A program made the translations under genes and the position numbers. A DNA stretch of 64,000 nucleotides from Novosphingobium sp. CF614 (GTDB taxonomy: Bacteria > Pseudomonadota > Alphaproteobacteria > Sphingomonadales > Sphingomonadaceae), in contig NZ_FOOR01000002.1 in assembly GCF_900113255.1 (NCBI RefSeq), positions 186,001 through 250,000 of the forward strand, in the 5' to 3' direction. This document shows, piece after piece, positions 54,312-63,936 of the stretch (position 1 is the stretch's first letter; the number at the start of each line of letters is the position of its first letter). A model generated the notes under the pieces. The model did not search any database and was not told the DNA's origin. It saw nothing but the letters and a program-made list of their open reading frames with translations.

Positions 54312-54415
54312 TCATCCCGGACTTGCTCCGGGACCGGTGGCGGTGTCCACGCGGGCGGCCCCTAGGCAGGGCTGCGCCGAACGGGCGCCACCGGTCCCGG
54401 CATTGGCCGGGAGGA
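54312..54415. repeat. REP-like palindromic element, copy 2 (long hairpin)
   Basis: Arms CCGGGACCGGTGGCG (54328-54342) and CGCCACCGGTCCCGG (54386-54400) are perfectly inverted over 15 bases, with GTCATCCCGG and CCGGGAGGACGATGAC extending them. It lies just after the petC stop, where it could end or stabilise the petABC transcript. Confidence 0.7.
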
Positions 54416-54423
54416 CGATGACC

Positions 54424-55260
54424 TCAATGCTTCTTGCCGGCCCAGATGTTGCGGTACGACATGTAGCCCAGGATCGTGGCGAAGAGCAGGAAGCCCAGCA
54501 CCGCCCAGCCGGTCTGCTTGCGCTTCTCCAGCGAAGGTTCGGCGGTCCAGATCAGGAACGCGGAGACGTCCTTGGACATCTGGTCGACGGTGGCCTTGGT
54601 GCCGTCACCGTAAGTGACCTGGCCTTCGCTGGTCAGCGGCGGCGCCATCGCCAGGTTCAGGTTGGCGAAGTACGGGTTGTAATGCAGGCCGTTGGGGGTC
54701 TTCGCGTCCGGGAATTCCTTCAGCAGCGCGGCTGGCTGCGCCTGGAAGCCGGTCAGCAGCGAATAGACATAGGCCGCGCCATCGTGCCGGGCCTTGGTCA
54801 TCAGCGACAGGTCGGGCGGAACCGCATTGTTGTTGGCGGCGCGCGCGGCGATGTCATTCGCGAAAGGCTTGGGGAAATAGTCGGTCGGCGTGCCCGGGCG
54901 CATGTTCGCCTCACCGGTGTTCGGGTCGGTGCCGGCGACCTGGAAGCCCGCCGCGATCGCCTTCACTTCGGCTTCGCTGTAGCCCAGCTGCGCGAGGTCG
55001 CGGAAGGCGACGTGGCTGAGCGAGTGGCAGGCCGAGCAGACTTCCTTGTAGACCTGGAAGCCGCGCTGCAGCTGCTGCCTGTCGAACTTGCCGAACGCGC
55101 CGTCGCTGGCGAAGCGGACGTGCTTGGGCAGGAGGTGGAACTCGTGTTCGACGGTTACCGCGGGCGGCTCGGTGATCTGCGTATACGCGCCCTTGCCGAA
55201 GGACCAGGCCAGGGCCGCCGTGAAGAACAGCCCGACGAGGATCGAGAGAATGCGTGCCAT
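54424..55260 (-). CDS. petC: Cytochrome c1 of the bc1 complex
   Basis: A 278-residue membrane-anchored c-type cytochrome passing electrons from the Rieske protein to cytochrome c. A hydrophobic N-terminal segment serves as signal; the heme is bound by CSACH (C75, C78, H79), with LAMAPPL supplying the methionine ligand. A C-terminal membrane anchor (about 250-268) and basic tail end it. It is the third gene of the petABC operon. Confidence 0.96.
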   Translation of the reverse strand: MARILSILVGLFFTAALAWSFGKGAYTQITEPPAVTVEHEFHLLPKHVRFASDGAFGKFDRQQLQRGFQVYKEVCSACHSLSHVAFRDLAQLGYSEAEVKAIAAGFQVAGTDPNTGEANMRPGTPTDYFPKPFANDIAARAANNNAVPPDLSLMTKARHDGAAYVYSLLTGFQAQPAALLKEFPDAKTPNGLHYNPYFANLNLAMAPPLTSEGQVTYGDGTKATVDQMSKDVSAFLIWTAEPSLEKRKQTGWAVLGFLLFATILGYMSYRNIWAGKKH

Positions 55261-55285
55261 GTCTTTCGTCTTTCGTTCCAGCTGT

Positions 55286-56572
55286 TTATCGAGCGGTGGG
55301 AGCGAGCTGCGCCGCTTCGTCCTTGCCGAGAACGGCCTCGGTGATGGAGTAAGGCAGCGGCAGCGGCTTCTCGATCGCCGAGACGACCGGCAGGATGATG
55401 AGGAAGTGCGCGAAGTAGTAGAGCGCGGCGAGCTGGCTCATCATCACGTAGGGTTCCGCAGCCGGCGCGCCGCCGCAGTAGAACAGCACCAGCATCGCCG
55501 GGATCAGGCCGAACCAGAAGAACTTCTTGTAGGTCGGGCGGTATGAGCCGGAACGGACCGGCGACTTGTCCAGCCAGGGCAGGAAGAACCACACCAGGAT
55601 CGCGCCGAACATGGCGAGCACGCCCATCAGCTTGGCCGGGATGAAGAAGAAGTCCTGGGTGAAGGCGCGCAGCACCGCGTAGAACGGCCAGAAGTACCAT
55701 TCGGGAACGATGTGCGCCGGCGTGCTCATCGGGTTGGCCGGAATGTAGTTGTCCGGGTGGCCCAGCGCGTTCGGGAAGAAGAACAGCATCATGCAGAACA
55801 GGAACCCGAAGGCGCCTACTGCCCAGCCGTCCTTGGCGATGTAATAAGGATAGAAGGGAACCGTGTCGCTCTCGCTCTTCACCTCGACCCCGGTCGGGTT
55901 CGACGATCCCGGGATGTGCAGCGCCCAGATGTGCAGGATCACCACGCCCACGATCACGAACGGCAGCAGGTAGTGCAGCGAGAAGAAGCGGTTGAGCGCG
56001 GCATTGTCCGGCGCGAAGCCGCCGAGCAGCCACTGCTGGAGCGGCTCGCCGACGAACGGGATGGCCGAGAACAGGCCGGTGATGACCTTGGCGCCCCAGA
56101 AGCTCATCTGGCCCCAGGGAAGCACGTAGCCCATGAAGGCGGTGGCCATCATCAGCAGGAAGATCACGACGCCCAGCAGCCACACCATCTCGCGCGGGGC
56201 CTTGTAGGAGCCGTAGTAGAAGCCGCGGAAGATGTGGATGTAGATGACGACGAAGAACGCCGAGGCGCCGTTGGCGTGCGCGTAGCGCATCAGCCAGCCC
56301 CAGTTCACGTCGCGCACGGTCATCTCGACGGTATCGAACGCCACCGCCGTGTTGGCCGCGTAGTGCATGGCCATGACGATGCCGGTGACGATCTGGATGA
56401 CCAGGCAGATCAGCGCCAGGAAACCGAAGTTCCAGAAATAGTTGAGGTTGCGGGGAACGGGATAGCCCGAACCGACCGAGTTGTAGACGAGGCGCGGCAG
56501 GGGCAGCTTCTCGTCCATCCACTTCATGAAGGGGTGGCTCGGCTGGTATTCATTGGCCCAGGGAAAGCTCAT
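55286..56572 (-). CDS. petB: Cytochrome b of the bc1 complex
   Basis: A 428-residue integral membrane subunit with eight helices carrying two b hemes and the quinol-oxidising and quinone-reducing sites. Features are [17 protein letters not shown] near the N-terminus, [39 protein letters not shown] and [14 protein letters not shown] (PEWY of the Qo site). Four axial histidines are in place. The start MSFPWANE was chosen over an upstream frame overlapping petA. It lies 25 bases from petC and 23 from petA. Confidence 0.97.
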   Translation of the reverse strand: MSFPWANEYQPSHPFMKWMDEKLPLPRLVYNSVGSGYPVPRNLNYFWNFGFLALICLVIQIVTGIVMAMHYAANTAVAFDTVEMTVRDVNWGWLMRYAHANGASAFFVVIYIHIFRGFYYGSYKAPREMVWLLGVVIFLLMMATAFMGYVLPWGQMSFWGAKVITGLFSAIPFVGEPLQQWLLGGFAPDNAALNRFFSLHYLLPFVIVGVVILHIWALHIPGSSNPTGVEVKSESDTVPFYPYYIAKDGWAVGAFGFLFCMMLFFFPNALGHPDNYIPANPMSTPAHIVPEWYFWPFYAVLRAFTQDFFFIPAKLMGVLAMFGAILVWFFLPWLDKSPVRSGSYRPTYKKFFWFGLIPAMLVLFYCGGAPAAEPYVMMSQLAALYYFAHFLIILPVVSAIEKPLPLPYSITEAVLGKDEAAQLAPTAR

Positions 56573-56595
56573 GATCGTGATCCTCTCGCTTGGCT

Positions 56596-57129
56596 TCAGC
56601 CGATCTTCACGACGGTATCGGAGGCGAACTCGTATTCCGGAACCTCGAGGTTCTTGGGCGCGGGGCCCTTGCGGATACGGGCGGCGGTATCGTAGGAGGA
56701 ACCGTGGCAAGGGCAGAAATAGCCGCCGAACTCGCCCTTGGCCTCACCCTCGCCGGCGCCCAGCGGCACGCAGCCCAGGTGGGTGCACACGCCCATGGTG
56801 ATGAGCCAGTTTTCCTTGCCCTCCTTGGTGCGCTCGCCCAGCGTCTGGGGATCGCGCAGGGTGGCGGCATCGACGGCATTCGCCTCCGCGATTTCCTTCG
56901 GCGTCAGGTTGCGCACGAAGACCGGCTGCTTGCGGAACACCGCCTTGATCGCCTGGCCCGGCTTGATCGAGGAGATGTCCACCTCGGTCGAAGAAGCCGC
57001 GAGAACGTCGGCGGAGGCCGACATCTGGCTGACCAGGGGGATGACAACCCCAACGCCAGCGACACCCGCCGCGCTTACCGCGGCGATATTGATGAAATCG
57101 CGCCGCCGCACGCCATCTTCTTCTGCCAT
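56596..57129 (-). CDS. petA: Rieske iron-sulfur subunit of the bc1 complex
   Basis: A 177-residue protein with a twin-arginine signal-anchor ([18 protein letters not shown]) that keeps it in the membrane after Tat export. The [2Fe-2S] site uses C115 and H117 in CTHLGC and C139 and H142 in CPCHGS; C120 and C141 form the disulfide. It is the first gene of petABC. The -35/-10 pair at 57549-57577 is the clearest upstream promoter, which would give a leader of about 410 bases. Confidence 0.96.
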   Translation of the reverse strand: MAEEDGVRRRDFINIAAVSAAGVAGVGVVIPLVSQMSASADVLAASSTEVDISSIKPGQAIKAVFRKQPVFVRNLTPKEIAEANAVDAATLRDPQTLGERTKEGKENWLITMGVCTHLGCVPLGAGEGEAKGEFGGYFCPCHGSSYDTAARIRKGPAPKNLEVPEYEFASDTVVKIG

Positions 57130-57448
57130 GTTAGCCCTTGCCTTGCTCTACGACTGTCTTGCTTTCGACAACCCACTGCCGGGGGACCGGCAGCAGGCCA
57201 AACTGCTGACCAATGCTACGCCTGGTTCCCCCTGGAACGGTGCCCGGACCGGGCGCGCCCCGGGCCGATACCGACTTGGCGCGCCTGATATACGCGAAAG
57301 CCGGCCCTGCCAACCGCCTTTTTGGCCTATCCTCAGGAGAGCGGGAAAGCACGGGGATTCGGGCGATCCGGCCGGGATGAATCGCGCAAAATCGATAGGA
57401 TGCCCTTCCGCGCCGTTGCGGATCGGACACGCCGTGCTTCAAGCTTCC

Positions 57449-57484
57449 GTCATCCCGGGCTCGCCCCGGGGACTGGTGGCGGAA
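57449..57484. repeat. REP-like palindromic sequence, copy 3
   Basis: GTCATCCCGGGCTCGCCCCG then GGGACTGGTGGCGG shares most bases with copy 2. CCCGGG-CTCG-CCCGGG forms a compact hairpin. It lies within the long petA leader. Confidence 0.55.
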
Positions 57485-57548
57485 CGGCTTGTCCGGAGGC
57501 CCGTTTTCGACTCGATCGGTAAGTCCTCCCGCGCCGGACTTGGATTAG

Positions 57549-57577
57549 TTCATAACCTATTTGGTTACATTTGTCAA
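57549..57577 (-). promoter_or_regulatory. petA: Candidate petABC promoter
   Basis: On the minus strand TTGACA (57577-57572), a 17-base spacer and TATGAA (57554-57549). The inverted repeat TAACC-TATTT-GGTTA (57553-57567 on the plus strand) lies in the spacer and could bind a regulator. It is the best promoter-like sequence upstream of petA, although about 420 bases from the start codon. Confidence 0.5.
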
Positions 57578-57601
57578 GATTAAAAGTCCAGCCGCACCAC
57601 G

Positions 57602-58378
57602 TCATCCCGCTCCCAACCCGATGACCGAAATCTGGCGGCCATAGGCGGCCTCGCCGCGATGGGTGGCGCGGCGGAAGGAGAAGAAGCGGTCGGGCACGGC
57701 GTAAGTATCGAGGCCCAGGCGCTCGACCCTGGCGACGCCCGCCGCCGCGAGCCGGGCGGCGACATAGCCTTCGAGGTCGAACTGGTGATGGCCCGCGCGA
57801 CCGGCGGCGAAGAAGCGGGCATTGCCGGAATCCCGCGCGCCCAGCCGGTCGAAAAAGGCCTGGTCGACTTCGTAGGAGGCCTGGGCGATGCAGGGCCCGA
57901 TGGCCGCGACGATGCGTTCCGGCCGCGCGCCGAGCCTGGCCATCGCCGCGATGGTGCTGTCAGTCACGCCGCCGACCGCGCCTTTCCACCCGGCATGCGC
58001 GGCGCCGACGACGCCCGCCTCGCGGTCGGCCAGCAGCACCGGCGCGCAGTCCGCGGTGAGCACGCCGAGCAGCAGCCCCGGCCGATCGGTGACGAGCGCA
58101 TCGGCATGCGGGCGCTCGCTTTCGGACCAGGGATCGGCGCCCACCGCGACGCAATCGGGCGAGTGGACCTGGTAGACCGTCACCAGCCGCGCGCCCGCCA
58201 GCACGGCGGCGGCGGCACGGGCGCGATTCTCGGCGATCAGCGCGGGATCGTCGCCCGATCCGTGGCCGACGTTGAGCCCGGCCACCTCGCCCCGGCTCAC
58301 CCCGCCCCGACGCCCGAGGAACCCGTGCGGCAAGCCTTCCAGCAGGGCCGCGCGGTTGACCTCGACCGCTTCAGCCAA
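57602..58378 (-). CDS. pgeF: Laccase-domain (YfiH/LACC1 family) protein, purine nucleoside phosphorylase-type
   Basis: A 258-residue soluble zinc protein. Zinc-site residues H72 (YQVHSPDC), C111 (LTADCAPV) and H128 (AHAGWKG) are in place, along with GPCIAQASYEVD. Members of this family have been described as polyphenol oxidases, as purine nucleoside phosphorylases/adenosine deaminases and as peptidoglycan-editing factors; sequence cannot choose between these. It begins at TTG and overlaps the 3' end of the aminopeptidase N gene by eight bases. Confidence 0.9.
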   Translation of the reverse strand: MAEAVEVNRAALLEGLPHGFLGRRGGVSRGEVAGLNVGHGSGDDPALIAENRARAAAAVLAGARLVTVYQVHSPDCVAVGADPWSESERPHADALVTDRPGLLLGVLTADCAPVLLADREAGVVGAAHAGWKGAVGGVTDSTIAAMARLGARPERIVAAIGPCIAQASYEVDQAFFDRLGARDSGNARFFAAGRAGHHQFDLEGYVAARLAAAGVARVERLGLDTYAVPDRFFSFRRATHRGEAAYGRQISVIGLGAG

Positions 58379-61025
58379 GGCTCTTGGTCACCTGCTCGAG
58401 CACGTCGCGCGAAAGCGCGGGCTCGGCGGCGATCCGCTCCAGCTCGGCGCGCATCAGCACCGCGCGGGCCGGCTCGATCCGCCGCCAGCGGCCCAGCGAA
58501 GGCACGAAGCGCGCGGCGGTCTGCGGGTTGATCGGGTCGAGCCGGCGAATCAGGTCGCCGATCAGCCGATAGCCCTCGCCGCCCGCGTCGTGGAACGCCA
58601 CGGGGTTCATCGCCGCGGCCATGTAGAGCGCGCGCGCGCGGTTGGGATTGCTCATCGTGAAGTCGCCATGCCCGGCCAGCGCGCGGACATGCTCCAGCAC
58701 GTGCGGATGGAACGCGCCGGCCTGCAGCGAGAACCACTTGTCGATCACCAGCGCGTTGCCCTGGTAGCGCTGGTGGAAGTCCGCCAGCGCCTCCGCCCGC
58801 TCCGGCACGTCCAGGCTGGCGAGGACCATCAGCGCCCCCTGGCGGTCGGTCATGTTGTCGGCCGCGTGGTACTGCGCGATCGCGCGCCGCGCGCCTTCGC
58901 CCGCATCCCCGGCGGCGATGTAGTTCAGCGCCTGGGTCTTGATCTTGCGCGCGCCCCGCGCCGCCGCGTCGCGCCCATAAGCCACGCCCACCGCACGGTC
59001 GTGCAGGGCCGCCAGCGCCGCCGCGCATTCGCGGCCGAGCCAGGCCTTGAGCGCCTCGCGCTCGGCATGGATCGCGCCCGGATCGGCGACCAGCAGCTGC
59101 TCGGCAAGGTAGCTTTCGGCCGGCAGGATCATCAGCTCGCCGCGCATCAGGTCGTCAAGCGCGGGATCGGCGAGGACCGCCGCGAAAGCCGCGCCGATCG
59201 CCGCGCGCCCCGCGCCCCGCTCCGCCTCCGACAGCCCGCCGCCGACCGCCGCGACGAGGTGCTGGACGACCAGGTTCTGCATCGCCTCGTAGCGGGCGAA
59301 GGGATCGTCGTCATGGGCGGCCAGGAACACCAGGTCCTGCGCCGGGCGCTCGAACTCGATCGCCACCGGCGCCGAGAAGCCCCGGTTGATCGAGAGCACC
59401 GGCGGCTTGGCGAATCCGTCGAACACGAACGTGTCGCTCGCCTTGTCGAGCACGATCAGGCGCTCGCCGGAATGGGTGCCGGTGTCGCGATCGAACAGCG
59501 CCAGGCGCAGCGGGACCGGCACCGGCTGCTTGTCCGGCTGGCCCGGCGTGCCCGGCACCGTCTGCGTCGCCGTCAGCACGGCCCGGGTGCCGCCATGCTC
59601 GAGCCGGATGGAGAGCTGCGGCGTGCCGGCCTGCGAATACCACAGGCGGAACCGGCCCAGGTCCAGCCCGGTGCCGTCCTCGATCGCCCTGACGAAATCC
59701 TCGCAGGTCGCGGCCTCCCCGTCGTGGCGCGCGAAGTAGAGGTCGGTGCCTTCGCGAAAGCGCTCGGGCCCCGCCATGGTGCGCATCATGCGGATCACCT
59801 CGGCGCCCTTGTTGTAGACGGTGGCCGTGTAGAAATTACTGATTTCCTGATAGGAATCGGGCCGGATCGGATGGGCGAGCGGCCCCGAATCCTCCGGGAA
59901 CTGGGCGCTGCGCAGCACCCGCACGTCCTCTATCCGCTTCACCGCCGCGCTGCCCATGTCGGCGCTGAACAGCTGGTCGCGCAGGACCGTGAAGCCTTCC
60001 TTGAGGCTGAGCTGGAACCAGTCGCGGCAGGTCACGCGGTTGCCCGACCAGTTGTGGAAGTATTCGTGGCCGATCACCCCCTCCACCGCGTCGTAATCGG
60101 CGTCGGTGGCGGTTTCCGGATCGGCCAGGACATAGCGGGTGTTGAAGACGTTGAGGCCCTTGTTCTCCATCGCCCCCATGTTGAAGTCGGCAACGGCGAC
60201 CACGTTGAACAAGTCGAGATCGTATTCGCGCCCGAATGCCTGCTCGTCCCACTTCATCGAGGCGATCAGCGAATCCATCGCGTGGCGGGTGCGGCCTTCG
60301 TCACCCGGACGGACCCAGATGTTGAGGTCCACCTTGCGTCCGCTCATGGTCGTGAAAGTCGCATGGTTGGCGACGAGGTCGCCGGCGACCAATGCGAAGA
60401 GATAGCTCGGCTTGGGCCAGGGATCGTGCCACTCGGCCCAGTGCGTGCCATCGCCGTTCTCGCCCTGGGCGGTGCAATTGCCGTTGGCGAGCAGGATCGG
60501 GAACCTGGCCTTGTCCCCGCTCATCCGCACCCGATAGATCGAGAGCACGTCCGGCCGATCGGGGAAGAACGTGATGCGGCGGAAACCCTCGGCCTCGCAC
60601 TGGGTGCACAGCATGCCGTTCGAGGCGTAGAGGCCCATGAGCTGGCTGTTGCCGGCCGGGTTCACCGCGGTTTCGACTTCCACCAGGTGCTGCGCGCCGG
60701 GCAGGTCGAGCAGCAGGTCCGGCCCGTCCAGGCGCCAGTCGTTGACATGCTCGCCATCGACCTTGAGCGAAATCGGGGTGATCTGGTCGCCGTTGAGCCG
60801 CAGCGTCACGGCGCCGTTGCCGGCCGGGTTGCGCCGGACCGCAAGCTTCGAAGTGACCCGCGTCTCATCGATGCCGAGCCGGAAGTCGAGCGTGATTTCC
60901 GGCACCAGCCACGCCGGCGGCAAGTAATCCTCGCGATGGATCACCGGCGGCGCCTGCGGCGGCGGCGCGGCATCGGCGATCTGGGTGTTCTCATCAGGTT
61001 CGGCGGGTCTGCTGGCTATGTCCAT
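58371..61025 (-). CDS. pepN: Aminopeptidase N (M1 family)
   Basis: An 884-residue zinc aminopeptidase close in length to E. coli PepN (870). The exopeptidase signature GAMEN is at residues 284-288 and the zinc motif HEYFH at 320-324 with the third ligand glutamate E343 in SLKE. The C-terminal helical domain with FHQRYQGNALVIDKWFSLQA and NPNRARALYMAAAMNPVAFH is typical of the bacterial PepN type. It appears cytosolic and is co-transcribed with the laccase-domain gene. Confidence 0.97.
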   Translation of the reverse strand: MDIASRPAEPDENTQIADAAPPPQAPPVIHREDYLPPAWLVPEITLDFRLGIDETRVTSKLAVRRNPAGNGAVTLRLNGDQITPISLKVDGEHVNDWRLDGPDLLLDLPGAQHLVEVETAVNPAGNSQLMGLYASNGMLCTQCEAEGFRRITFFPDRPDVLSIYRVRMSGDKARFPILLANGNCTAQGENGDGTHWAEWHDPWPKPSYLFALVAGDLVANHATFTTMSGRKVDLNIWVRPGDEGRTRHAMDSLIASMKWDEQAFGREYDLDLFNVVAVADFNMGAMENKGLNVFNTRYVLADPETATDADYDAVEGVIGHEYFHNWSGNRVTCRDWFQLSLKEGFTVLRDQLFSADMGSAAVKRIEDVRVLRSAQFPEDSGPLAHPIRPDSYQEISNFYTATVYNKGAEVIRMMRTMAGPERFREGTDLYFARHDGEAATCEDFVRAIEDGTGLDLGRFRLWYSQAGTPQLSIRLEHGGTRAVLTATQTVPGTPGQPDKQPVPVPLRLALFDRDTGTHSGERLIVLDKASDTFVFDGFAKPPVLSINRGFSAPVAIEFERPAQDLVFLAAHDDDPFARYEAMQNLVVQHLVAAVGGGLSEAERGAGRAAIGAAFAAVLADPALDDLMRGELMILPAESYLAEQLLVADPGAIHAEREALKAWLGRECAAALAALHDRAVGVAYGRDAAARGARKIKTQALNYIAAGDAGEGARRAIAQYHAADNMTDRQGALMVLASLDVPERAEALADFHQRYQGNALVIDKWFSLQAGAFHPHVLEHVRALAGHGDFTMSNPNRARALYMAAAMNPVAFHDAGGEGYRLIGDLIRRLDPINPQTAARFVPSLGRWRRIEPARAVLMRAELERIAAEPALSRDVLEQVTKSLG

Positions 61026-61183
61026 GCCGCCTACTTAAAGCCTCGCGGCATGATTGCCAGCGTTTGCCGTCATCCAGAACGCGATCGGCAGAACGCGATC
61101 CGGCTGTACATGATCCGGCCGAACGGGATCCAGGATAGCGGAATGCTGTTCACTCCGCCGGCGAAAGGCATTACGCGCCGCCC

Positions 61184-62029
61184 ATGCCCCGCATTTTCAT
61201 CTTCGGCCTGGGCTATGCCGCGCGGTTTATCGCCGCGGGTCTCGAAGCGCGCGGCTGGGAAGTGATCTCGACCGGGCGCGAAGGCACCCTGGCGTTCGAC
61301 GACGAAGGCTCGGTGCGCGTCGCGCTGGCCGATGCGGACCAGGTGCTGTCCTCGGTCCCGCCGGGCAGCGCGGCGCGCGGCGAGCCGCTCGACCCGGTGC
61401 TCGAACGCTACGGTCCGGCGCTGACCGGCAAGGCGCTGTCCTACCTCTCCTCCACCGGCGTCTACGGCGATACCGGCGGTGCCTGGGTCGACGAGAGCGC
61501 GCCGGTCGGCAGCGGCCGGCGCACCGCGCGCAGCCAGGCGGACGCGGCGTGGCTGGCGCGCGGCGCGCGGGTCCACCGCCTGCCCGGCATCTACGGACCG
61601 GGCCGCTCGATGCTCGAACGCGTGATCGGGGGCCGCGCCCACCGCATCGACCTGCCCGGCCAGATCTTCAGCCGCGTGCACGTGGAGGACATCGCCGCCG
61701 GTGTGATCGCCGGCTTGCGGGCGCCGGGCGGCGCCTACAACCTTGCCGATGACCTGCCCTGCGGCCAGAACCTGCTGGTGGAGGAAGCCTGCCGCCTGCT
61801 CGGCATCGCGCCGCCGCCGCTGCAAGGGATCGAGGAAGCCGGCCTCTCCCCGATGGCGCGCGGCTTCTATGCGGAGAACCGGCGCGTCGCCAACGGCAAG
61901 GCGAAACGCGTGCTGGGCTGGCGGCCGCGCTATCCCGATTACCTGGCGGGCCTGCGCGCGCTGAGCGCGACGATCAGCCCGGCCATCGCCAGCACCGCGC
62001 CGGCAACCGCCAGCAGCGACCAGCGATAG
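61184..62029 (+). CDS. NAD-dependent epimerase/dehydratase-like (extended SDR) protein
   Basis: A 281-residue Rossmann-fold protein beginning RIFIFGLGYAARFIAAGLEA. STGVYGD in the middle replaces the usual active-site segment, and no clear YxxxK follows, so it belongs to the YeeZ-like branch of extended SDRs with unknown substrate. RLPGIYGPGRSMLERV and FSRVHVEDIAAGV are recognisable family motifs. Its 3' end overlaps the convergent transporter gene by 91 bases; the last ~25 residues, Ala/Ser-rich, are coded in this overlap. Confidence 0.82.
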   Translation: MPRIFIFGLGYAARFIAAGLEARGWEVISTGREGTLAFDDEGSVRVALADADQVLSSVPPGSAARGEPLDPVLERYGPALTGKALSYLSSTGVYGDTGGAWVDESAPVGSGRRTARSQADAAWLARGARVHRLPGIYGPGRSMLERVIGGRAHRIDLPGQIFSRVHVEDIAAGVIAGLRAPGGAYNLADDLPCGQNLLVEEACRLLGIAPPPLQGIEEAGLSPMARGFYAENRRVANGKAKRVLGWRPRYPDYLAGLRALSATISPAIASTAPATASSDQR

Positions 62030-62868
62030 CCTTCGAACAGCGTGGACAGCAGCATCGCGATCACCGGCGTCGCCACCCCGTTGTAGGCCGCCTTGCCGGC
62101 CCCCAGCTCGCGAATGAGGTGGAAGTAGAGCGGGAAGGTAATCACCGAACCAAAGATCGCCAGATAGGCGACCCCCGCCAGGTAGGAAAGCCGCATGTCG
62201 ATGACGGGCGGCCCGGCCACGACGAAGGCGAGAACCACGTCGAACGCGAGGCCCCAGATCATCGACCAGGCCATCAGCGGCACCGCCGATGTGCGCCGCG
62301 CCGCCGGGCCGGCCTGGAGCACGTTGGCGGCCGAGGCGGCAAGCAGCCCGAACACCGACAGCACGATGCCCCACAGGACCCCGCCCTGTGCGGGCGCCAT
62401 GCGCGCTTCGTGCAGCAGCAGCAACGCGATCCCGCCCACCGCCACCAGCGATCCCAGCATGAAGCGCCCGGTCACCGGCGTCCCGAGGAACAGCCGCGAC
62501 AGCGCGGCATTGGGCACCAGCAGCAGCGCGTAGAAGACAGCGACCAGTCCCGAAGTCAGCGAATGCTCCGCCTGGTAGACGAACTGGTAGTTGCCGCAGA
62601 ACTGGGTCAGCCCGATCAGCACCGCGAGCCGCTGCCCGCCGGCCGGCAGGCGCAGCGATTCGCCGCGCATCCACGCCAGCAGGCACATCGCCGCGCTCGC
62701 GAGCAGGAACCGCCAGACGATCGTCCATTCCGGCGGTATGGCGGCGATCTGGTCCTTGATGACAAGCCAGGTCGAACCCCAGATCAGCGCGACCAGCGCG
62801 AAAGGCACCACCACCCCTGCACGCATTTCCGGCCGCATTCCGGCCTGCCTCTCCGAAGGCGCGCTCAT
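61939..62868 (-). CDS. EamA/DMT-family transporter
   Basis: A 309-residue inner-membrane protein with about ten membrane segments arranged as two EamA repeats (about 10-140 and 155-300). FALVALIWGSTWLVIKDQIA at the N-terminus and PTEWT/PPEWTIVWRF-type second helix entry are typical; it may export amino acids or other metabolites. Start is set at MSAPSERQ because it overlaps the threonine aldolase stop as ATGA. Co-transcription with the aldolase could mean a role in amino-acid efflux (inference). Confidence 0.85.
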   Translation of the reverse strand: MSAPSERQAGMRPEMRAGVVVPFALVALIWGSTWLVIKDQIAAIPPEWTIVWRFLLASAAMCLLAWMRGESLRLPAGGQRLAVLIGLTQFCGNYQFVYQAEHSLTSGLVAVFYALLLVPNAALSRLFLGTPVTGRFMLGSLVAVGGIALLLLHEARMAPAQGGVLWGIVLSVFGLLAASAANVLQAGPAARRTSAVPLMAWSMIWGLAFDVVLAFVVAGPPVIDMRLSYLAGVAYLAIFGSVITFPLYFHLIRELGAGKAAYNGVATPVIAMLLSTLFEGYRWSLLAVAGAVLAMAGLIVALSARRPAR

Positions 62869-63866
62869 AGCGCCGCGATGGCGCGCGCCAGCGCCGTCAC
62901 GTGCTCGGCCCGGGCATCCCACGCGGCGACCAGCCGCGCCGCGCCCTCGCCCCAGTCGTAGAACGCGAAGCCCCGCGCGCGCAGCGCCGCGCGCTCGGCC
63001 GGGGTGCAGGAAAGGAACACCTCGTTGGCCTCCACCGGGTGCAGCAGGCGGCCGGGCGCGGCGGCGGCGATCTCGGCGGCGGCGGCATTGGCGGCGCGCG
63101 CGTTGCCGAGCCAGAGATCACCTTCCAGCAGCGCCAGGATCTGCGCGGCCAGGAACCGGCCCTTGGACTGCAAGTGCCCCGCGCGCTTGCGGCGATAGCG
63201 GATCGTGCGGGCGGCCTCGGGATCGAAGAACACGATCGCCTCGGCCCCCAGCCCGCCGTTCTTGACGAACCCGAAGCTGAGCGCGTCGACCCCGGCGCAG
63301 GCCTGCCCCGGCGCGCAGCCGAGAAAGGCGGCCGCATTGGCGAAGCGGGCGCCGTCCATATGCAGGCCCAGCCCGCGCGCCTTGGCGAAGGCGGCCAGCG
63401 CCGCGACTTCATCGGGACGATAGACGCAGCCGTATTCGCTCGCCTGGGTGATCGAGATCGCGTGCGGCTGCACCTGGTGGACATCGTCGCGGATCGGGTC
63501 GATCACGGCCGCGACGGCGCGCGGCGTGATCTTCGCGCCCTCCCCGCCGGCCAGCAGCAGCTTGGCGCCGTGCAGGTAGAAGCCCGGGGCGCCCGCCTCG
63601 TCCATCTCGATATGCGCCTCGCGGTGGCAGACCACGGCGCCGTGCGGCGCGACCATCGATGCCAGCGCCAGGCAGTTCGCCGCCGTCCCGGTCGCCACCC
63701 ACAGCACCGCGCACGCGCGCCCGAACAGCGCGGTGAACGCCGCGTCGAGTTCGCGGCTGAGCGCATCGCCGTCATAAGGCGCATCGGCGGCGTCGGCCGC
63801 CATCATCGCCCGCCACACGGCGGGATGGACGGCGGCGGCATTGTCGGAGAGGAACTGCATGGCCAT
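62865..63866 (-). CDS. Low-specificity L-threonine aldolase (beta-eliminating lyase family)
   Basis: A 333-residue PLP enzyme that cleaves threonine and similar beta-hydroxy amino acids to glycine and an aldehyde. The cofactor-ring residues are in ATGTAANCLAL and AHIEMDEAGAP; the aspartate that holds the PLP nitrogen is in MDGARFANA (residues 170-178); the Schiff-base lysine is K202 in SFGFVKNGGLGAEA. The usual motif is SxSKGLGAP, so the VKNGG form is the known variant of this subgroup. An ATG two codons later could be the start. Confidence 0.9.
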   Translation of the reverse strand: MAMQFLSDNAAAVHPAVWRAMMAADAADAPYDGDALSRELDAAFTALFGRACAVLWVATGTAANCLALASMVAPHGAVVCHREAHIEMDEAGAPGFYLHGAKLLLAGGEGAKITPRAVAAVIDPIRDDVHQVQPHAISITQASEYGCVYRPDEVAALAAFAKARGLGLHMDGARFANAAAFLGCAPGQACAGVDALSFGFVKNGGLGAEAIVFFDPEAARTIRYRRKRAGHLQSKGRFLAAQILALLEGDLWLGNARAANAAAAEIAAAAPGRLLHPVEANEVFLSCTPAERAALRARGFAFYDWGEGAARLVAAWDARAEHVTALARAIAAL

Positions 63867-63936
63867 ATGCCTGCGAGCCGGCAGGCGCGGCGTCAAGCGC
63901 CGGCACCGAACCCGGCATCGAAACGAGGAAACTGCC

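Larger units (their letters stand above)
57130..57601 (-). other. Intergenic region upstream of petA
   Basis: These 472 bases hold a REP-like element and a candidate minus-strand promoter, annotated separately, and no supported gene. Short open frames here have no recognisable product. Confidence 0.5.

Noticed and set aside
57131..57442. 103-codon minus-strand frame upstream of petA
   Set aside because: It runs through the petA leader, has no recognisable family, and is rich in Arg, Pro and Gly like other shadow frames here.
58272..61265. 997-codon open frame on the plus strand
   Set aside because: It is antisense to pepN, whose GAMEN and HExxH motifs are intact. The plus-strand product is rich in Arg, Ala, His and Gly with no recognisable domain, as expected from the mirror frame of a high-GC gene.
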